NCBI GenBank assembly: GCA_023416855.1
Contig: JAEZGU010000026.1
Coordinates: 1 to 18,384 of the forward strand
Length of the DNA stretch: 18,384 nt
Source of the DNA: Bacillota bacterium
GTDB lineage: Bacteria; Bacillota; Clostridia; Tissierellales; Sedimentibacteraceae
Direction of reading: 5' to 3'
Position numbers and translations under genes: made by a program. Positions 16,636 to 18,384 of this stretch are shown here, piece after piece. The notes under the pieces are model-generated. The model did not search any database. It had not been told where the DNA came from and saw only the letters and a program-made list of their open reading frames with translations. The stretch's first letter is position 1; every line of letters starts with the position of its first letter.

Positions 16636-17589
16636 TTACTCCTTCCCTAAGCTTTCCTTTTCTTCATTTAATTTTTCTATTTTTTCTAAAACATCATCTA
16701 TAGCTAAAGCTTTTGTCCATGTTGTTTCAACAAACTTTCCATTTATTTTCCTATATGGTATTTCAGGTTTATCAACATTTAATAATTCTGTTGTAAGACG
16801 ACCTTTTAAACATAATGGTCGACCATTGGTTGGAGGCTTAGCCACAACTGCCACATTTACATTGCCTTTTGATTTTACTTCAAATTCACATCCGTACTGG
16901 CAAGATTTGCAGTTTATAACTTTTGATGTTCCATCCCATGCTCTTATTTTTCCCATGGCTCTCTTATCTATTAAAGCTCCTACAGGACATACGGTAACAC
17001 ATCTGTTGCAAGAAACACAACTTGATGCTTCCAATGTTTGATCAAAATCTGCAATTATCTTAGTATCGTAACCTCGCTCTGAAAAGGATAATACCATTCT
17101 ATCGTTTACTTGAGCACAAGTTCTAACGCATTTACCGCATAAAATGCACTTTGCGTTATCTTTTAGAATATACGGACTTGAAGTATCCAACAGTTGTGGT
17201 CTCATAGCACCATTGTGGTCCCTAAATTTTAAACCGTAATCATATGCGTATTTTTGCAAATAGCATTCGCCTGCTTTTTGGCATGTAAGGCAATCATTCG
17301 GATGACTATCCAATAAAAGCTGTAGTATATCCTTTCTTGTCTTAACAACCAATTCACTGTTTGTATGAATTACCATACCTTCTCTGACTTTAGTTGAACA
17401 GGATGTCTCAAGCTTCTTGTTGCCTTCAATTTCAACTACACATAGTCTACATGCCGCAACTACATCAAGGTTTGGATCATAACAAAGAGCAGGAATTTCA
17501 ATGTTAAGTTTTTTTGCTGCTTCCAATATAGAAATATTATTTGGTACTTTGATATTTTGTCCATCTATAGTAATAGTAACATTAGCCAT
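16636..17589 (-). CDS. NuoG-like iron-sulfur protein of the formate dehydrogenase complex (FdhB-like)
   Basis: Probable electron-transfer subunit between the NuoF-like flavoprotein and FdhA. The 317 residues repeat the N-terminal architecture of FdhA: 2Fe-2S (Cys36, 47, 50, 64), His-Cys3 4Fe-4S (His96, Cys100, 103, 109), two 4Fe-4S sites (Cys148-158 and Cys191-201), and a further 4Fe-4S site of molybdoenzyme type (Cys227, 230, 234, 260). It stops soon after, where FdhA's catalytic domain would begin, and ends in a charged helix. All cluster ligands are kept but there is no pterin domain, so it is an electron carrier rather than a second enzyme. A similar small subunit, FdhB, is known from clostridial formate dehydrogenase clusters. 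Three-base spacing to fdhA and 10 bases from the upstream gene indicate one operon. Confidence 0.88.
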   Translation of the reverse strand: MANVTITIDGQNIKVPNNISILEAAKKLNIEIPALCYDPNLDVVAACRLCVVEIEGNKKLETSCSTKVREGMVIHTNSELVVKTRKDILQLLLDSHPNDCLTCQKAGECYLQKYAYDYGLKFRDHNGAMRPQLLDTSSPYILKDNAKCILCGKCVRTCAQVNDRMVLSFSERGYDTKIIADFDQTLEASSCVSCNRCVTVCPVGALIDKRAMGKIRAWDGTSKVINCKSCQYGCEFEVKSKGNVNVAVVAKPPTNGRPLCLKGRLTTELLNVDKPEIPYRKINGKFVETTWTKALAIDDVLEKIEKLNEEKESLGKE

Positions 17590-17599
17590 AATAATACCC

Positions 17600-18384
17600 C
17601 TACCCTTTCATAACTGCCTTTATTGGCTTAACAGGACATACTTCATAACAAGTACCACATTTAATACAAGCATCCTGATTTATAATATGTCTTTCCTTAA
17701 CTTTACCGGTTATACATGAAACAGGACTGCTCTTAGCACATCTGGTACAACCTATACAATCCTCTGTAATAAAGTATTCTATTAATGGTTTACACGAACC
17801 TGACGGACATTTTTTCTCTTTAATATGAGACTCATATTCATTTCTAAAATACTTAATAGTTGTTACTACCGGATTAGAGGCTGTTTGTCCAAGTCCGCAC
17901 AAGGAAGCTGTGCTTATTGTCCTTGAAAGATCTTCCATTAGTTCAATGTCCCCTTCTACGCCATGACCAACTACAATCCTTTCAAGAATTTCAAGCATTC
18001 GCTTTGTACCCTCTCTACAAGGTACACATTTCCCACAAGACTCATCAACTGTAAATTCAAGGAAAAATCTCGCAACATCCACCATACAAGTATCTTCATC
18101 CATGACTACCATGCCGCCAGAGCCCATTATTGAGCCTATTTTGCCCAAAGATTCAAAATCTACAGGTGTATCAATTAAGTCTGCCGGAATGCATCCCCCT
18201 GAAGGTCCACCTGTTTGAACCGCTTTAAATGCTTTGCCATTCTGTACCCCACCTCCGATATCATATATGATTTCTCTAAGTGGTGTTCCCATTGGAACTT
18301 CTACAAGACCTGCATTCTCTACCTTCCCTACTAATGAAAACACCTTAGTCCCCGGAGATTTTTCAGTTCCTATGCTCCTAAACC
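17600..18384 (-). CDS. NuoF-like NADH-binding flavoprotein subunit with ferredoxin tail (5' end outside window)
   Basis: C-terminal part of a NuoF/HydB/HymB-type protein that binds FMN and NAD(P)H; 261 residues are visible. The frame is open to the window edge (FRSIGTEKSPGTKVF), so the GTG at 18343 is not the start. Visible are GGPSGGCIP, the 4Fe-4S ligands in SCGKCVPCREG plus the Cys of LCGLGQTA, and an added ferredoxin-like tail. In the tail the second site is complete (CIKCGTCYEVCP), but the first reads CIGCTRCAKSSP, with Ser where the fourth Cys is expected. It would pass electrons between NAD(P)H and the iron-sulfur chain. Such subunits occur in NAD-linked and electron-bifurcating formate dehydrogenase or hydrogenase complexes; which applies here depends on genes outside the window. 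Confidence 0.92.
   Translation of the reverse strand, partial: FRSIGTEKSPGTKVFSLVGKVENAGLVEVPMGTPLREIIYDIGGGVQNGKAFKAVQTGGPSGGCIPADLIDTPVDFESLGKIGSIMGSGGMVVMDEDTCMVDVARFFLEFTVDESCGKCVPCREGTKRMLEILERIVVGHGVEGDIELMEDLSRTISTASLCGLGQTASNPVVTTIKYFRNEYESHIKEKKCPSGSCKPLIEYFITEDCIGCTRCAKSSPVSCITGKVKERHIINQDACIKCGTCYEVCPVKPIKAVMKG

Noticed and set aside
17600..18343. Complete gene starting at GTG 18343
   Set aside because: The frame stays open to the window edge with conserved NuoF sequence, so the gene is only cut by the window.
1..18384. CRISPR arrays, insertion sequences, prophage or integration sites
   Set aside because: No regularly spaced repeats, transposase or integrase motifs, terminal repeats or tRNA genes were seen on either strand.

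Overview
The window is about 18.4 kb of AT-rich DNA from an anaerobic low-GC Gram-positive bacterium, most likely a member of the Clostridia. The evidence is the strong AGGAGG-type ribosome binding sites, near-consensus sigma-A promoters, frequent TTG starts, a SAM-I riboswitch before metK, a YtrA-type GntR/ABC operon, and a selenocysteine-containing formate dehydrogenase of the soluble, NAD-linked kind used by acetogens and amino-acid fermenters. I cannot name the genus from sequence alone.

Region 1 (1-3467, minus strand) is a housekeeping cluster transcribed in the order birA, dusB, greA, lysS; lysS runs off the left edge. birA has its own promoter. A perfect TTGACA-N17-TATAAT promoter embedded in the end of dusB gives greA-lysS a second start. 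Region 2 (3512-6327, plus strand) is a GntR regulator, an ABC ATPase, a membrane permease and a DUF4097-type lipoprotein in one tight operon, starting at a strong promoter that overlaps a candidate operator and ending in a strong bidirectional terminator. Region 3 (6330-7746, minus strand) is metK under a complete SAM-I riboswitch with its terminator and antiterminator. Region 4 (7895-12556, plus strand) holds a large secreted phosphodiester glycosidase-type protein, mscL, a SEC-C zinc-motif protein and an EamA transporter.

Region 5 (12564-18384, minus strand) is the most distinctive part: a formate dehydrogenase operon in the order NuoF-like flavoprotein (5' end outside the window), a NuoG-like iron-sulfur protein, fdhA, mobA, fdhD. 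fdhA is interrupted by an in-frame TGA that is best read as selenocysteine: the flanking residues are those of the formate dehydrogenase active site, the frame continues for 542 more codons, and a hairpin with a GGTCT loop lies 12 bases downstream. A naive caller would split this gene in two. The first three genes supply flavin/NAD, electron-transfer and molybdenum/selenium catalytic modules, and mobA and fdhD supply cofactor maturation. No Tat signal is visible on fdhA, so a cytoplasmic NAD(P)- and perhaps ferredoxin-linked complex is inferred.

I see no CRISPR array, insertion sequence, phage gene, tRNA or rRNA. Nothing here looks like a wholly undescribed system. The points most worth a second look are the selenocysteine gene, the catalytically empty iron-sulfur paralogue next to it, a lost cluster ligand in the NuoF-like protein, and a biotin ligase with an altered biotin loop.
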